This document shows positions 16,977 to 27,245 of a stretch of DNA of 64,000 bases, one piece after another. Made by a program: the position numbers and the translations under genes. The stretch spans positions 62,001-126,000 of the forward strand of contig NZ_PDNW01000011.1 in the NCBI RefSeq assembly GCF_002849655.1, read 5' to 3'. The stretch is from Pollutimonas subterranea (GTDB lineage: Bacteria; Pseudomonadota; Gammaproteobacteria; Burkholderiales; Burkholderiaceae_B). Within the stretch, counting starts at the first letter, position 1. Each line of letters starts with the position of its first letter. The notes beneath the pieces are model-generated. The model had not been told where the DNA came from. It made no database searches and saw nothing but the letters and a program-made list of their open reading frames with translations.

Positions 16977-18395
16977 ATGAATACTGTCGCTGACGGCGCT
17001 TTCTCCGATTACAAAATTACCGATATCGCCCTCGCCGGCTGGGGTCGTCGCGAAATCGCGATCGCCGAGACCGAGATGCCGGGCCTGATGTCGACCCGTG
17101 AAGAATTTGCCGCAACGCAGCCGCTCAAGGGCGCGCGCATCGCGGGCAGCCTGCACATGACCATCCAGACGGCGGTGCTCATCGAAACGCTGAAGGCGCT
17201 GGGCGCCGAAGTCCGTTGGGCATCGTGCAATATTTTCTCGACGCAAGATCACGCGGCCGCTGCCATTGCGGCCACCGGCACGCCGGTGTTCGCCATCAAG
17301 GGTGAAACGCTGGAAGATTACTGGCAGTACACGCACCAGATTTTCCAGTGGCCCAACGATCAGCATGCAAACATGATCCTCGACGACGGCGGCGATGCCA
17401 CCGTCTTGCTGCACCTGGGCGCCAAGGCTGAGAACGATATTTCGGTACTCGATAAACCATCGAGCGAAGAAGAGCGCGTCTTGTTTGCTTCCATCAAGGC
17501 GCAATTGGCCCGTGACCCAAAGTGGTACTCCACCCGCCTGGCCCACGTGAAGGGAGTGACCGAGGAAACCACCACCGGCGTGCATCGCCTGTATCAGATG
17601 GCCAAGAAAGGCGAACTTGCCTTTCCCGCCATCAACGTCAACGATTCGGTCACGAAGTCCAAGTTCGATAATTTGTACGGCTGTCGCGAATCGCTGGTCG
17701 ACGGCATCAAGCGCGCCACCGATGTCATGGTTGCCGGCAAGATTGCCGTGGTGTGCGGTTTCGGCGACGTGGGCAAGGGTTGTGCGCAAGCCTTATCCGC
17801 CTTGCGTGCCCAAGTCTGGGTGACCGAGGTCGATCCGATCTGCGCCTTGCAGGCGTCCATGGAAGGCTACCGCGTCGTCACCATCGAGGAAGCCGCCGAC
17901 AAGGCCGACATTTTCGTTACCGCTACGGGTAACTATCATGTGATTACGCGTGATCACATGGATGCCATGAAGGACCAGGCCATCGTCTGCAACATTGGCC
18001 ACTTCGACAATGAAATCGACGTGGCATCCATCGAAGATCTGCAGTGGGAAGAGGTCAAGCCACAGGTCGATCATGTGATTTTTCCCGATGGCAAGCGCAT
18101 TATCCTGCTGGCCAAAGGCCGCCTGGTGAATCTTGGATGCGCCACGGGCCATCCTTCGTTCGTGATGTCCGCGTCGTTCACCAACCAGACCATTGCGCAG
18201 ATCGAACTGTATACGCGCGGCGATGCCTACAAGACCGGGGAAGTTTATGTCTTGCCCAAGCACCTCGACGAAAAAGTGGCGCGGCTGCACCTGAAGAAGC
18301 TGGGCGTGCAGTTGACACAATTGCGTCCCGACCAGGCCGACTACATCAATGTACCGGTCAGCGGGCCTTACAAGCCGGACCACTACCGCTACTAA
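16977..18395 (+). CDS. ahcY: Adenosylhomocysteinase
   Basis: 472 residues from ATG 16977 ([20 protein letters not shown]), with GGGAT upstream; a ten-residue extension to 16947 is unlikely. It reversibly hydrolyses SAH to adenosine and homocysteine, removing the methyltransferase inhibitor. [15 protein letters not shown], the NAD site [12 protein letters not shown], the substrate-site Lys/Asp region and the C-terminal KPDHYRY are canonical. The insertion typical of the proteobacterial long form is present. It heads an operon with a holin-like gene and metF. Confidence 0.97.
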   Translation: MNTVADGAFSDYKITDIALAGWGRREIAIAETEMPGLMSTREEFAATQPLKGARIAGSLHMTIQTAVLIETLKALGAEVRWASCNIFSTQDHAAAAIAATGTPVFAIKGETLEDYWQYTHQIFQWPNDQHANMILDDGGDATVLLHLGAKAENDISVLDKPSSEEERVLFASIKAQLARDPKWYSTRLAHVKGVTEETTTGVHRLYQMAKKGELAFPAINVNDSVTKSKFDNLYGCRESLVDGIKRATDVMVAGKIAVVCGFGDVGKGCAQALSALRAQVWVTEVDPICALQASMEGYRVVTIEEAADKADIFVTATGNYHVITRDHMDAMKDQAIVCNIGHFDNEIDVASIEDLQWEEVKPQVDHVIFPDGKRIILLAKGRLVNLGCATGHPSFVMSASFTNQTIAQIELYTRGDAYKTGEVYVLPKHLDEKVARLHLKKLGVQLTQLRPDQADYINVPVSGPYKPDHYRY

Positions 18396-18409
18396 AGGAG
18401 CGCTGAGCT

Positions 18410-18748
18410 ATGGAACTTCTTCTTGTCTGGATCTTAAACGCCGTCGCCTTGCTGGTGGTGGCCTATCTCTTGCCGGGCATTACGGTGGCCTCGTTCGGGT
18501 CGGCGCTTATCGCCGCTCTGGTCCTGGGACTGCTCAATACCCTGGTCAAACCTTTACTCATACTGCTTACCCTGCCGATCACTATTGTCACGCTGGGACT
18601 GTTCCTGCTCGTGCTCAACGCGCTGGTGTTCTGGTTTGCCGGTTCAGTGTTGAAGGGCTTCCAGGTCAGCGGATTCTGGTGGGCCTTGCTGGGCGCCCTG
18701 GTCTATAGCTTGGTGTCCGGATTGCTGTCGAGGTTGCTGGTCCAATGA
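18410..18748 (+). CDS. Four-helix membrane protein, phage-holin-like (YvlD/DUF family)
   Basis: 112 residues, almost wholly hydrophobic with four membrane segments (about residues 2-20, 27-52, 55-76, 88-110). LNTLVKPLLILLTLPITIVTLGLF is the family signature. AAAGGAG (18394-18400) gives a good ribosome site. It lies between ahcY and metF, and its stop overlaps metF by ATGA. The role is unknown; the 'holin' label is a family name only and no phage genes are nearby. Confidence 0.85.
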   Translation: MELLLVWILNAVALLVVAYLLPGITVASFGSALIAALVLGLLNTLVKPLLILLTLPITIVTLGLFLLVLNALVFWFAGSVLKGFQVSGFWWALLGALVYSLVSGLLSRLLVQ

Positions 18749-19584
18749 GTGCGAATAAGGCAATCAGTCTGGAGTTTTTCCCCCCCCGAGATACCGCAGC
18801 GCAAGAAAAGCTGGTTCGCTCCGCCAAGCAGTTGCTGGCTCTCGAGCCTGCTTATGTCAGCGTCACGTTCGGTGCAGGCGGCTCCACGCGCAGCGGCACG
18901 GCCGATACGGTGCGCCTGCTGCAGAATCTGGGGTGCGATGCGGCACCTCATTTATCCTGCATAGGGGCGACCCGGGCCGTCCTGGGCGAGATCCTGGACG
19001 CTTATCGCGAACAGGGCGTCAGGCGCATCGTCGCCCTGCGGGGCGACATGCCTTCGGGCATGGGCGGCGACCAGGGAGAATTGCATTACGCCAGCGAGCT
19101 GGTCGCATTCATTCGCCAGCACAGCGGCGACTGGTTTCATATCGAGGTGGCCGGCTACCCCGAGATGCATCCTCAGTCGGCCAGTGCCGAGGCGGACCTG
19201 GCGCATTTCATACATAAGGTGCAGGCGGGCGCAGACAGCGCAATCACTCAGTATTTCTTCAATGCCGACGCGTATTTCGATTTTGTCGAGCGTATCAGCG
19301 CCAAGGGCGTCGATATTCCTGTAGTACCGGGCATCATGCCGATTACCAACTACACGCAGTTGGCACGTTTTTCAACGATGTGTGGGGCCGAGATTCCCCG
19401 TTGGATACGCTTGAGGCTCGCCGATTTCGGTGACGACAAGGCCTCGATCAAGGCCTTTGGCATAGACGTCATTTCGCGTTTGTCTCAAGACCTGCTCGAC
19501 AATGGTGCGCCGGGCCTGCACTTTTATACACTCAACAACGCCGAGGTGACCATGGCGATATGGCGGCAACTGCGCCTGGACTGA
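18745..19584 (+). CDS. metF: Methylenetetrahydrofolate reductase
   Basis: 279 residues, TIM-barrel flavoprotein. It reduces 5,10-methylene-THF to 5-methyl-THF for methionine regeneration. The N-terminal SLEFFPPRD carries the catalytic Glu; FGAGGSTRSGTADTV, RRIVALRGDMP and ITQYFFNADAYFDF are the FAD/folate-site motifs. It is translationally coupled to the preceding membrane-protein gene and under the SAH riboswitch of ahcY. Confidence 0.96.
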   Translation: MSANKAISLEFFPPRDTAAQEKLVRSAKQLLALEPAYVSVTFGAGGSTRSGTADTVRLLQNLGCDAAPHLSCIGATRAVLGEILDAYREQGVRRIVALRGDMPSGMGGDQGELHYASELVAFIRQHSGDWFHIEVAGYPEMHPQSASAEADLAHFIHKVQAGADSAITQYFFNADAYFDFVERISAKGVDIPVVPGIMPITNYTQLARFSTMCGAEIPRWIRLRLADFGDDKASIKAFGIDVISRLSQDLLDNGAPGLHFYTLNNAEVTMAIWRQLRLD

Positions 19585-19612
19585 TACCCGGTAAGCACGC
19601 GTTCCCGCAGCG

Positions 19613-20245
19613 TTACGCCAGTACCGGCGCGGGAACAGCCCATCCTTTGTCGGTCAGGATGGAGTCCAGGCGGACATCATGGGGCGCCGGAACGTGCGTT
19701 TCCTTCGATAAGTCCCCGGTGGCCCAGGCGATGCCAATGCTGATGCAGGGATGGTTCTGCGCCTTCATGGCTGCCAGGGTCCGGTCGTAGTATCCTTTAC
19801 CATACCCGATGCGGTCGCCCTGACGGGTGTAGCCCAGTGTCGGTACCAAGATGATATCGGGCAGGGGGGCTGGCTCGCCGATGGGCTCTTGTATACCGTA
19901 GGCGCCGGGCTGCATGGTGGTTTCGGGATCCCACAGCCTGAACGTCAGCGGACCATCGGGCGTGGTTACGACCGGCAGCGATACGCGATAGCCTTCTTCC
20001 TGCGCCCACTGCCGCAGCAAAGGTTGCAACTGAGGCTCGTCGTCGGTTGACCAGAATGCGGCAATGTTGCGGGGTAGCGGCTTGCCGGCTTCCAGCAGTT
20101 TGCTGCGGTTCGTTGCCAGCCACGTAAACAGTCGGCCCCGTATCAGCAGGCCGCCGCGGCTCCGATCGATGGGATCCTGGGCGGCTCGCAATTGTTTAAG
20201 TCGCACGCGAAGTGGGACTGCGTTATTCTCTGTGCTGTTATTCAT
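19613..20245 (-). CDS. 5-formyltetrahydrofolate cyclo-ligase
   Basis: 210 residues from ATG 20245 (MNNSTENNAVPLRVRLKQLR). It converts 5-formyl-THF to 5,10-methenyl-THF with ATP. The ATP/folate motif RIGYGKGYYDRTLA and LPDIILVPTLGYTRQGDR are family marks. It converges with metF, fitting folate one-carbon metabolism. Its 5' end lies within a few dozen bases of the divergent lytic transglycosylase gene. Confidence 0.92.
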   Translation of the reverse strand: MNNSTENNAVPLRVRLKQLRAAQDPIDRSRGGLLIRGRLFTWLATNRSKLLEAGKPLPRNIAAFWSTDDEPQLQPLLRQWAQEEGYRVSLPVVTTPDGPLTFRLWDPETTMQPGAYGIQEPIGEPAPLPDIILVPTLGYTRQGDRIGYGKGYYDRTLAAMKAQNHPCISIGIAWATGDLSKETHVPAPHDVRLDSILTDKGWAVPAPVLA

Positions 20246-20272
20246 GGCGGTGTTATGTGGGGTCAAGACAAG

Positions 20273-22420
20273 ATGGTGTCCAATAAGCAACGGTATCAGA
20301 AAACCTGGAACTTTTCTGCATTGGCTCAGGCCAGGCGTTCACAGGCGGGCGTCTGGCTGGCCCTGACGGTGGGTTTGACGGGCTGTGCCGGCGCCGAACG
20401 GCCGGTACATTCGGCTACGGCCTCCGACGCTCAGGTCGACTTGCGCCAGTCCCTCGTTCCGGCGCCCCTGGGGCCAAAGGTCGAAGCCTTGATCGAGGAC
20501 ATCAAGGATTCCCGCTCTGATACCGGTTCGGTGGCACTGATTACGCCTCCCGCGGCGCGCCAGGCTGTGGTCGATGCCCGCGAGGCAATGAAAAAAAGCC
20601 AATGGTCGCGGCTGCAGGCACTGGCTCCTCTCGCCAAGAGCGACCCGGTCCTGGGCACCTACGCGGACTACTGGCTGCTGCGCCAGCAATTGCACGACAG
20701 CACGCGGCCCGTGCCTGATGCGGCGTTGCAGCAATTCATGGAACAGAACCAGGACGCTTATCTGGCTGATCGCTTGAAAGCCGACTGGATCGTGGCGGCG
20801 GCCCGGGCCGGCAACTACGCTCTGGTGAACCAGCTTGGCCCCGTGGTCAGCAGCAACTCGCACGTCGACTGTTCACGCCTTATGGCGCAGCATATGACGG
20901 GACAGCGCGTCAAGGCAGCGCAGGTCGTGGCCGCATTCAGTCCCAATCGGTCGTGCTGGAGCATGCTGGACCAGATGGCGGACAGCAAGGTGGTAGGCTG
21001 GAAGGAACTCCAGCCCTTGCTGCGCGCGACACTGGAAACCAGCAAGACCGGCAACGCCCAGCGTATGGCGGCCATTATGTTCGATGCGAAACAGATGGTC
21101 GATTACGCCGCGCTCATGGACAATCCAAAGAAATGGCTTACCGGACGCACGCCGCCCAAGTCGCGTGCCGAAACCGAACTGGTAAGCATTGCGCTCTCCC
21201 GGCTGGCCTACGGCAAGCAACGCGAGTCCAATGCCGCCTACGTCGAAACGGCCTGGTCCAAGGCCATCCCGAAATCGGATATCGAATGGGTGTGGAGTCA
21301 GTTCGGCCTGGTGGCTGCTCTGAATGTGGCCCAGGATGCGGCGGGTTGGTACAGGCGTTCGGGCAACCAGCGGCTTACCGATTACAATCACGCCTGGCAG
21401 GTTCGCTCTGAACTGCGCCAGACTCCCATCAACTGGGATCTGGTCGCCAATTCAATACGCAGGATGTCGGCCAGCCAAGCCGCCGAACCTGTCTGGGTTT
21501 ATTGGTATGCACGTGCCTTGTCGGCCCAGGGCCAGAAAGCGGCCGCCACCAAGCATTACGAGTCCATTGCGCACGAACTGAATTTCTATGGCCAGTTGGC
21601 CAGCGAAGAGCTTGGCCACACACCGGCCCTGCCAGCCGCACCGGCTCCAGTAACGGCCGGCGAATTGCAAGCAGCCAAAGCCAATCCCGGCCTGCAGCGT
21701 GCTATTCAGCTGTTCGACCTGGGGTGGCGTCCCGAGGCCGTGCCGGAATGGAACTTCACGCTGCGCGGCATGAGCGACCGCCAGTTGCTGGCCGCCGCAG
21801 AGCTTGCGCGGCATGAGCAAATATTCGACCGGGTCGTGAACACCTCGCTGCTTACCAAAAACGACGTTGATTTTTCCCAGCGCTTTGTCGCGCCATTCGA
21901 AGGCCGCGTTACCGAGAAGGCGCGTTTGATCAACCTTGATCCAGCCTGGGTCTATGGCTTGATCCGCCAGGAGTCGCGTTTCATCACCGATGCAAGATCG
22001 CACGTCGGCGCTTCCGGTCTCATGCAGTTGATGCCGGCGACGGCACGCTGGGTGGCCAAGAAAATCGGCATGACGAACTTCACGCCTTCCTCAGTCAATG
22101 ATTTCGATACCAATACGGTGTTGGGCACCAACTACCTCAGCATGGTCCTGGGCCAGCTCAATGGATCGGAAGTTCTGGCCACGGCCGGCTACAACGCGGG
22201 TCCGGGCCGGCCTGTACAGTGGCGTGCGAAACTGGCCGGGCCCGTCGAAGGTGCAATATTCGCCGAGACCATTCCGTTCACGGAAACCCGTCTGTATGTG
22301 AAGAACGTAATGTCCAACGCCACGTATTACGCAATGATGTTCACCGGGAAGCCGCAATCACTGAAAGAACGTCTGGGTACGGTATCCCCCGCGCCTGAAA
22401 AGCGCGTCGCGCTACCATGA
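20273..22420 (+). CDS. Soluble lytic murein transglycosylase (Slt70-like)
   Basis: 715 residues from ATG 20273; ATG 20255 is also possible. The lipoprotein-type signal [18 protein letters not shown] suggests outer-membrane anchoring at the Cys. A long alpha-superhelical U-domain is followed by a GH23 domain: the catalytic Glu in [46 protein letters not shown]. It cleaves peptidoglycan glycan strands with 1,6-anhydro ends. The stop overlaps the CCA-enzyme start (ATGA). Confidence 0.93.
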   Translation: MVSNKQRYQKTWNFSALAQARRSQAGVWLALTVGLTGCAGAERPVHSATASDAQVDLRQSLVPAPLGPKVEALIEDIKDSRSDTGSVALITPPAARQAVVDAREAMKKSQWSRLQALAPLAKSDPVLGTYADYWLLRQQLHDSTRPVPDAALQQFMEQNQDAYLADRLKADWIVAAARAGNYALVNQLGPVVSSNSHVDCSRLMAQHMTGQRVKAAQVVAAFSPNRSCWSMLDQMADSKVVGWKELQPLLRATLETSKTGNAQRMAAIMFDAKQMVDYAALMDNPKKWLTGRTPPKSRAETELVSIALSRLAYGKQRESNAAYVETAWSKAIPKSDIEWVWSQFGLVAALNVAQDAAGWYRRSGNQRLTDYNHAWQVRSELRQTPINWDLVANSIRRMSASQAAEPVWVYWYARALSAQGQKAAATKHYESIAHELNFYGQLASEELGHTPALPAAPAPVTAGELQAAKANPGLQRAIQLFDLGWRPEAVPEWNFTLRGMSDRQLLAAAELARHEQIFDRVVNTSLLTKNDVDFSQRFVAPFEGRVTEKARLINLDPAWVYGLIRQESRFITDARSHVGASGLMQLMPATARWVAKKIGMTNFTPSSVNDFDTNTVLGTNYLSMVLGQLNGSEVLATAGYNAGPGRPVQWRAKLAGPVEGAIFAETIPFTETRLYVKNVMSNATYYAMMFTGKPQSLKERLGTVSPAPEKRVALP

Positions 22421-23601
22421 GCCATCCGGCCATCCAGGGGCTGGACGTCTATATCGTGGGTGGTGCGGTGCGCGACGAGTTGCTGGGCTTGCCGGCTGGC
22501 GACCGCGACTGGGTCGTCGTAGGCGCCACGCCCGAAGAAATGGCCAGGCGTGGCTTCATCCCAGTAGGGGGCGACTTCCCGGTTTTCCTGCATCCGGAAA
22601 CCAAAGAGGAATACGCGCTGGCCCGTACCGAACGCAAGTCCGGGCGTGGTTACAAGGGCTTCACGTTCTATACCGGCACCGACGTGACACTGGAAGACGA
22701 CCTCCAGCGGCGCGATCTCACCGTCAATGCAATCGCCAAAGCGCCCGACGGGCGCTTGATCGATCCCCTTGATGGTCAATCCGATGTCAGGCAAAAGGTA
22801 TTGAGGCATGTCGGGCAGGCCTTTACGGAGGATCCTGTCAGGCTGCTGCGTCTGGCCCGATTTGCCGCCCGTTTCCACGATTTCTCCGTTGCGCCCGAGA
22901 CCATGGAATTGGCGCGCAAGCTGGTCGACGATGGCGAGGTTGACGAGCTGGTCCCCGAGCGCGTATGGCGTGAGGTGGCCAAGGGACTGCTGGCCGAGCA
23001 GCCGGGCAGGATGTTCGATGTGCTGGAGCGCAGCGGGGCGTTGCCGCGTGTGTTACCCGGCCTGCGGTTCAATGCATTAACGGCCGATGAACTCGCGCGT
23101 GCCGCCCAGGCCGGCTTGGGCCTTCCCGCGCGTCTTGCCATACTTTGCCGCTTTTCCGACGCACCCGAATGCGTCGCTCAGCATGTGCGTGCGCCGCGCG
23201 ACAGCCAGGACTACGCCAGGCTGCTGCCCGTCGTGCTGGACGGCCTGGCCGCGCCGGGCGACGACTCGCCGGGCGACGATTCGCCGGGCGACGATTCGCC
23301 GGGCGACGACTCGCTTGCCGGTGCGCAGACCGGCGGTGCCCCGACAACTGCGGAATTGTGCCTCGATCTGATGGAACGCTGCGATGCCTTGCGCAAGCCT
23401 GATCGCTTCCTTGACCTGCTCGGCGCGGCTGCGATTTGCAGGCAAGGCATTGACCAAGCCTCATGGGTGGCACGTGTCGATGCGATACGTTGCATTGACG
23501 CCGGCGCCATTGCAGGCGCATTCCCGGGCGATCCGGTTGGCATCAAGCGGGCCCTGCGCAGGGCCCGCTTGCAAGCCTTGGAAAAGCTGGCGCTATCTTA
23601 A
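22417..23601 (+). CDS. cca: CCA tRNA nucleotidyltransferase
   Basis: 394 residues, class II CCA-adding enzyme that builds or repairs the tRNA 3' CCA. N-terminal catalytic domain: [28 protein letters not shown] (catalytic Asp pair), [10 protein letters not shown] and [16 protein letters not shown]. The C-terminal HD phosphohydrolase domain of the E. coli enzyme is not recognisable. An in-frame minisatellite adds four PGDDS units at about residues 280-299. Co-translated with the upstream transglycosylase gene. Confidence 0.94.
   Translation: MSHPAIQGLDVYIVGGAVRDELLGLPAGDRDWVVVGATPEEMARRGFIPVGGDFPVFLHPETKEEYALARTERKSGRGYKGFTFYTGTDVTLEDDLQRRDLTVNAIAKAPDGRLIDPLDGQSDVRQKVLRHVGQAFTEDPVRLLRLARFAARFHDFSVAPETMELARKLVDDGEVDELVPERVWREVAKGLLAEQPGRMFDVLERSGALPRVLPGLRFNALTADELARAAQAGLGLPARLAILCRFSDAPECVAQHVRAPRDSQDYARLLPVVLDGLAAPGDDSPGDDSPGDDSPGDDSLAGAQTGGAPTTAELCLDLMERCDALRKPDRFLDLLGAAAICRQGIDQASWVARVDAIRCIDAGAIAGAFPGDPVGIKRALRRARLQALEKLALS
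23254..23313 (+). repeat. 15-bp minisatellite, four copies, inside cca
   Basis: Four head-to-tail 15-base units (CCGGGCGACGAYTCG) at 23254, 23269, 23284 and 23299, differing only at one C/T. Being a multiple of three, copy-number change would lengthen or shorten a Pro-Gly-Asp-Asp-Ser linker without a frameshift. Confidence 0.97.
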
Positions 23602-23636
23602 GTCGCTTGACGCTTTCGAGTCCGTATCCGGTTTCG

Positions 23637-24830
23637 TCACAGCCGGTTGCGCCGATCGCCCTGATTAAAGCCGACGAGGGGGCCTCCGATATCGCGGCCG
23701 ATGGCCAGCACTTTGAATAGTTCCCCCATCTCGGCTTCGGATATCAGCTTCTGCAGCGCCGATATGGTCTGCGGCTGGGTCAGCGCGGCGGATTGCGAAA
23801 TCAATTCCGGCATGCCGGAATTCATGAGGAATCGGGCTTGCGAGGTATACCCCAGTACATCCAGGCCGCCCGCCAAGGCAGCGTCGGCCATGGCGGTAAA
23901 GTCCACGTGTGTGGTGATGTCCTGTAGACCGGCATGGATCAAAGGTTGGCTATGGGCATGATGGCGGAAGTGACACATCAGCGTGCCTTCATTGCGCTGG
24001 GGGTGATAGTACTCGCGTTGCGGAAATCCGTAGTCGATCAGCAAGGCGGCGCCATGCTTGAGCCATGAGCCCATCTGGGTGATCCATGCTTCCGCTTGCA
24101 GGTTGATTTCCGACTGATAGCCGGGCAGTGGCGGCATGCGCTTGCCGATCATCTCCTGTAACGCGTCGCTGGCCTGGCGATGAGCAAACTCAAAGGCGGG
24201 AAGATCATTGACGCCGGTCGATGGTGCAAGACGAACACCGACCTCCATGATCCGGCCATCATCGTCCCAGCGAAACAGCGTAGCGGGCATGGCATCCAGC
24301 ACTTCATTCGCAACAATGCAGCCCGAAAACGCCTGCGGCAGCTCGTTGAGCCAGCTTACTGACGTACCGAAGCCGGCAAGGCGCTGTTGCTGGCGGGCGC
24401 GCAAATCGGCCGATACTTCCAGGATCTGATACTGCGGCTCGATGCCTGATTGCCGTAATGCAGGAATAATGGCCGCCGCAAGGGCGCCTGAACCTGCGCC
24501 GAATTCCAGTACCTGCACGGAACCGCTTTCATTGAGCACTTGTGCCACTTGTCTGGCCATGGTCTGCCCAAACAGAGGAGTCATTTCCGGTGCCGTGGTG
24601 AAATCGCCAGTGGGCAGCGCGGCGCCAAACTTGGTGTTGCCGGCGGCGTAATAGCCCAGGCCTGGTGCATACAGCGCCAGGTTCATCCACTGCTCAAACG
24701 GCATGAAGCCCTTATCGCAGGCCTGAATCCTGTCTGCCAAATAGGCGGCGACTGCCTTGGCATGCGCCGTGGATTCAGGGTCCAGGCCGGGCAGGCCCGA
24801 GGGTGTCATGGGGGATATGGACATGGGCAA
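23637..24830 (-). CDS. SAM-dependent methyltransferase, MidA/NDUFAF7 family
   Basis: 397 residues (PF02636-type). GYYAAGNTKFG and the TTAPEMTPLFGQTMA family signature are present, with the SAM motif I VLEFGAGSGALA and CIVANEVLDAMPA. The mitochondrial homologue methylates an Arg of a complex I subunit; the bacterial substrate is unproven. Start at 24830 or two codons in (MSISPM). It is followed on the same strand by no close gene; upstream is a small membrane-protein gene 9 bases away. Confidence 0.88.
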   Translation of the reverse strand: MPMSISPMTPSGLPGLDPESTAHAKAVAAYLADRIQACDKGFMPFEQWMNLALYAPGLGYYAAGNTKFGAALPTGDFTTAPEMTPLFGQTMARQVAQVLNESGSVQVLEFGAGSGALAAAIIPALRQSGIEPQYQILEVSADLRARQQQRLAGFGTSVSWLNELPQAFSGCIVANEVLDAMPATLFRWDDDGRIMEVGVRLAPSTGVNDLPAFEFAHRQASDALQEMIGKRMPPLPGYQSEINLQAEAWITQMGSWLKHGAALLIDYGFPQREYYHPQRNEGTLMCHFRHHAHSQPLIHAGLQDITTHVDFTAMADAALAGGLDVLGYTSQARFLMNSGMPELISQSAALTQPQTISALQKLISEAEMGELFKVLAIGRDIGGPLVGFNQGDRRNRL

Positions 24831-24839
24831 GCTGATTCA

Positions 24840-25043
24840 CTATTTCTTGGGATGGGTCTTGGATTCGGGCGCATCGGCTTTTGGCTTCGCCTGCTTGATC
24901 GTGTACAACGAATAGCACATGGAAATGAGGAAAGCGACAAGCAATGCAACCATGATCGCGACAATGAAGTTATTGAAGACAATCCATAGCGGCAACGACA
25001 TTAGCAAAGCAAGGAAGAAGGGCTTGCGCGCAAGTTGTTTCAT
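24840..25043 (-). CDS. Small two-helix membrane protein
   Basis: 67 residues: basic start MKQLARKPF, two membrane segments (about 8-24 and 27-48), and a charged Lys/Pro-rich tail (KPKADAPESKTHPKK). No family recognised. It sits 9 bases upstream of the MidA-type gene on the same strand with a plausible ribosome site (GGACTCC context), so it may be co-transcribed with it. Confidence 0.65.
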   Translation of the reverse strand: MKQLARKPFFLALLMSLPLWIVFNNFIVAIMVALLVAFLISMCYSLYTIKQAKPKADAPESKTHPKK

Positions 25044-25156
25044 GGAGTCCTGGCGACGGCATCCGGAAAGGATGCCCTATGAATTCAATGCGCTATTGTA
25101 GCCAGTGTGGGCGGAGGAAAGGCCCCCAAGCGACACCTCGGGCTTACTGGCAAAAA

Positions 25157-25180
25157 AAACCCCGCACGGCGGCGGGGTTT
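25157..25180 (-). terminator. Rho-independent terminator of the helicase gene
   Basis: AAACCCCGC (25157-25165) pairs with GCGGGGTTT (25172-25180) across a 6-base loop. On the minus strand it is followed by a run of T, so it terminates transcripts coming from the DEAD-box gene. Confidence 0.9.
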
Positions 25181-25228
25181 CAGGTCAGGTGCGCGAGTCA
25201 CGCTGACCGGTGTACTGCATAGGCCTGC

Positions 25229-26911
25229 TTACGAAGCAAATTCGCGGCGGGCTGCGCTTTTTCCACGAGTCGATGTCGGCTTGCCGGCAAAGCCGGGGCG
25301 GGTCGAAGGACGCGTGCTGGGTTTCACGCCAGGCGCTTTATGCGCGAAGTCAGGACGTGCCGTACGGGCAGGGCGATCGCCAAATGCGGGACGGTCGCTG
25401 AATGCGGGACGATCGGCTTGAGGGCGTTCTGTGCGAGCAGGACGAGCTTCGAAACCTGCATTTTCGTTGCGGCCTTTGTAGCCGCCGCTGCGTTCCTCAG
25501 TGCCAAACGTCTTGCGGCTGTCGGCGCCACGATCATAGGCGGGACGGCCTTCATAAGCAGGGCGATCGCTGCTGCGGGCAGGGCGGCCTTCGTATGCGGG
25601 CTTGTCGCCAAAGCGGGGCTTGCCTTCGTACGCAGGCTTGTCACCACCAAAGCTGCCGCGGTCGCCGCTTGGTTTACGGGCATAGCTGCCAGGCTTGCCG
25701 GCACCGTAACCAGCACGTGGCGCAAAGCTCTTGCCACTGCCTTTGCGGTCGGTATAGGTCGGACGCGCTGTTTTCTTGGGCTCGAGGCCTTCGATTTCCT
25801 GCGACGGAATAGGTTGGCCGATGAAGTGCTCGATACGGCGAACCTTATGGCGTTCCGAATGGGTAGCCAGCGTGAATGCCAAGCCACTGCGGCCGGCACG
25901 ACCGGTACGGCCGATACGGTGAACGTAGTCTTCAGCTTGCATTGGCAGGTCGTAGTTCACGGCGTGCGTAATGCTTTGCACATCAATGCCACGAGCAGCG
26001 ACATCGGTCGCTACCAGGATGCGAAGCTGGCCTTTTTGCAGCATGCCCAACGTACGGGTGCGCTGGCGCTGGTTCATGTCGCCATGCAGGGCGGCGGCGG
26101 CGAAGCCTTGGTCGGCCAGGCGTTCGGCCAGATCGTCGGCGCCACGCTTGGTCGATGTAAATACAATGGCCTGATCCAGGCTGGCGTCACGCAACAGGTG
26201 GTCCAGCAGGCGCATCTTGTGGCCATTGTCATCGGCGTAGAGCAAGCTTTGCGTGATGTTGGTGTGCTTTTCTTTCTGACCAGACAATTGGATCTGTTCC
26301 GGGCTGCGCATCATTTTGGCCGCAAGGCGTGCAATGGTGCCGTCCAGCGTTGCGGAGAACAGCAACGTTTGGCGCTCTTTCGGTGTGCTGGCAACGATGG
26401 TTTCGATGTCTTCGATGAAGCCCATGTCCAGCATGCGGTCAGCTTCGTCAAGAATAAGGGTATGAACCGTCGACAGGTTGACACGCTTGGCTTGCAAGTG
26501 GTCGATAAGGCGGCCAGGAGTTGCGACCAGGACGTCTACGCGACGTGACAGGGCCTTGAGCTGGGCGCCGTAAGGCATACCGCCCACGACGACGGCAATG
26601 CGCAGGTCTTTAATATGCGCGCCGTACAGCTTGGTGGCGTCTGCCACCTGCATGGCGAGTTCGCGGGTAGGGGTCAGTACCAGCACTTGAACGCCCGTAC
26701 CCTTGTTGGCCGGCATTGTCGAAATGCGGTTCAGGGCGGGGAGCATGAAGGCGGCGGTTTTGCCACTGCCGGTTTGTGCGGATACCATCAGGTCGCTACC
26801 TGCCAGCGCTTTGGGGATGGAGGCTGCCTGGACGGGAGTCGGCTCGGTAAAGCCGGCTTTCAGGACGGCAGACAACAGCGTGGGGGTAAGACCTAGATTT
26901 TCAAAAGACAT
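25229..26911 (-). CDS. DEAD-box ATP-dependent RNA helicase (RhlE-like)
   Basis: 560 residues from ATG 26911 (MSFENLGLTPTLLSAVL, the Q-motif region). Motif I AQTGSGKTAAF, Ia PTRELAMQ, II DEADRMLD, III SAT, and VI HRIGRTGRAGR are intact. The C-terminal ~190 residues are low complexity, rich in Gly/Arg/Pro with repeated GDKPAYEGKPRF/PAYEGRPA units, as in RhlE-type helicases that use such tails to bind RNA. It probably works in ribosome assembly or mRNA turnover at low temperature. A long 5' region precedes it. Confidence 0.94.
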   Translation of the reverse strand: MSFENLGLTPTLLSAVLKAGFTEPTPVQAASIPKALAGSDLMVSAQTGSGKTAAFMLPALNRISTMPANKGTGVQVLVLTPTRELAMQVADATKLYGAHIKDLRIAVVVGGMPYGAQLKALSRRVDVLVATPGRLIDHLQAKRVNLSTVHTLILDEADRMLDMGFIEDIETIVASTPKERQTLLFSATLDGTIARLAAKMMRSPEQIQLSGQKEKHTNITQSLLYADDNGHKMRLLDHLLRDASLDQAIVFTSTKRGADDLAERLADQGFAAAALHGDMNQRQRTRTLGMLQKGQLRILVATDVAARGIDVQSITHAVNYDLPMQAEDYVHRIGRTGRAGRSGLAFTLATHSERHKVRRIEHFIGQPIPSQEIEGLEPKKTARPTYTDRKGSGKSFAPRAGYGAGKPGSYARKPSGDRGSFGGDKPAYEGKPRFGDKPAYEGRPARSSDRPAYEGRPAYDRGADSRKTFGTEERSGGYKGRNENAGFEARPARTERPQADRPAFSDRPAFGDRPARTARPDFAHKAPGVKPSTRPSTRPGFAGKPTSTRGKSAARREFAS

Positions 26912-27245
26912 GCGTGATCCTTTGCCGTGTGAACGGCATACACTAGCGCGGGCAGATAGGTGAGCCCGAAGCGCTGGTTGATTGGAGCATCGTGCCGACC
27001 GAATCAACCTAAAGTGCAGCGTAGTGTCTTGGAAGACGCAGCGAAAGGCTCGGGGGTCAGGGAGCGATGGCGTTCGACATGGGTGCTGAGAGATCAGTCA
27101 ACTGCTATGACACGACGCGGAGCCGTGTGAAAATGTCGACGCATTGATTAATGCAGTGCCGGAAGTATAACCGTATTTCTGTATTCGGGGAAACCCCTAA
27201 CGTTGTCGCAGTGCAACAAACCGCGGAAAATCGTCAAAATGCTTG
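26912..27245 (-). other. Long 5' region of the helicase gene
   Basis: 334 bases without a gene. On the minus strand TATACT (27167-27172 region) is a good -10 candidate, which would give an untranslated leader of about 250 bases before ATG 26911. Long leaders are common in cold-shock-regulated helicase genes. I found no strong known RNA motif in it. Confidence 0.45.

Noticed and set aside
18410-18748. Phage holin as evidence of a prophage
   Set aside because: Only a family name; the gene is an operon member between ahcY and metF, and no phage structural or lysis genes are nearby.
23077-23546. Minus-strand frames with RRPANRR-type repeats
   Set aside because: Antisense reading of the minisatellite inside cca; no evidence of expression.
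25340-26548. 402-codon open frame on the plus strand
   Set aside because: It is antisense to the DEAD-box helicase gene, which has all motifs; the frame is a GC-codon shadow with no protein-family features.
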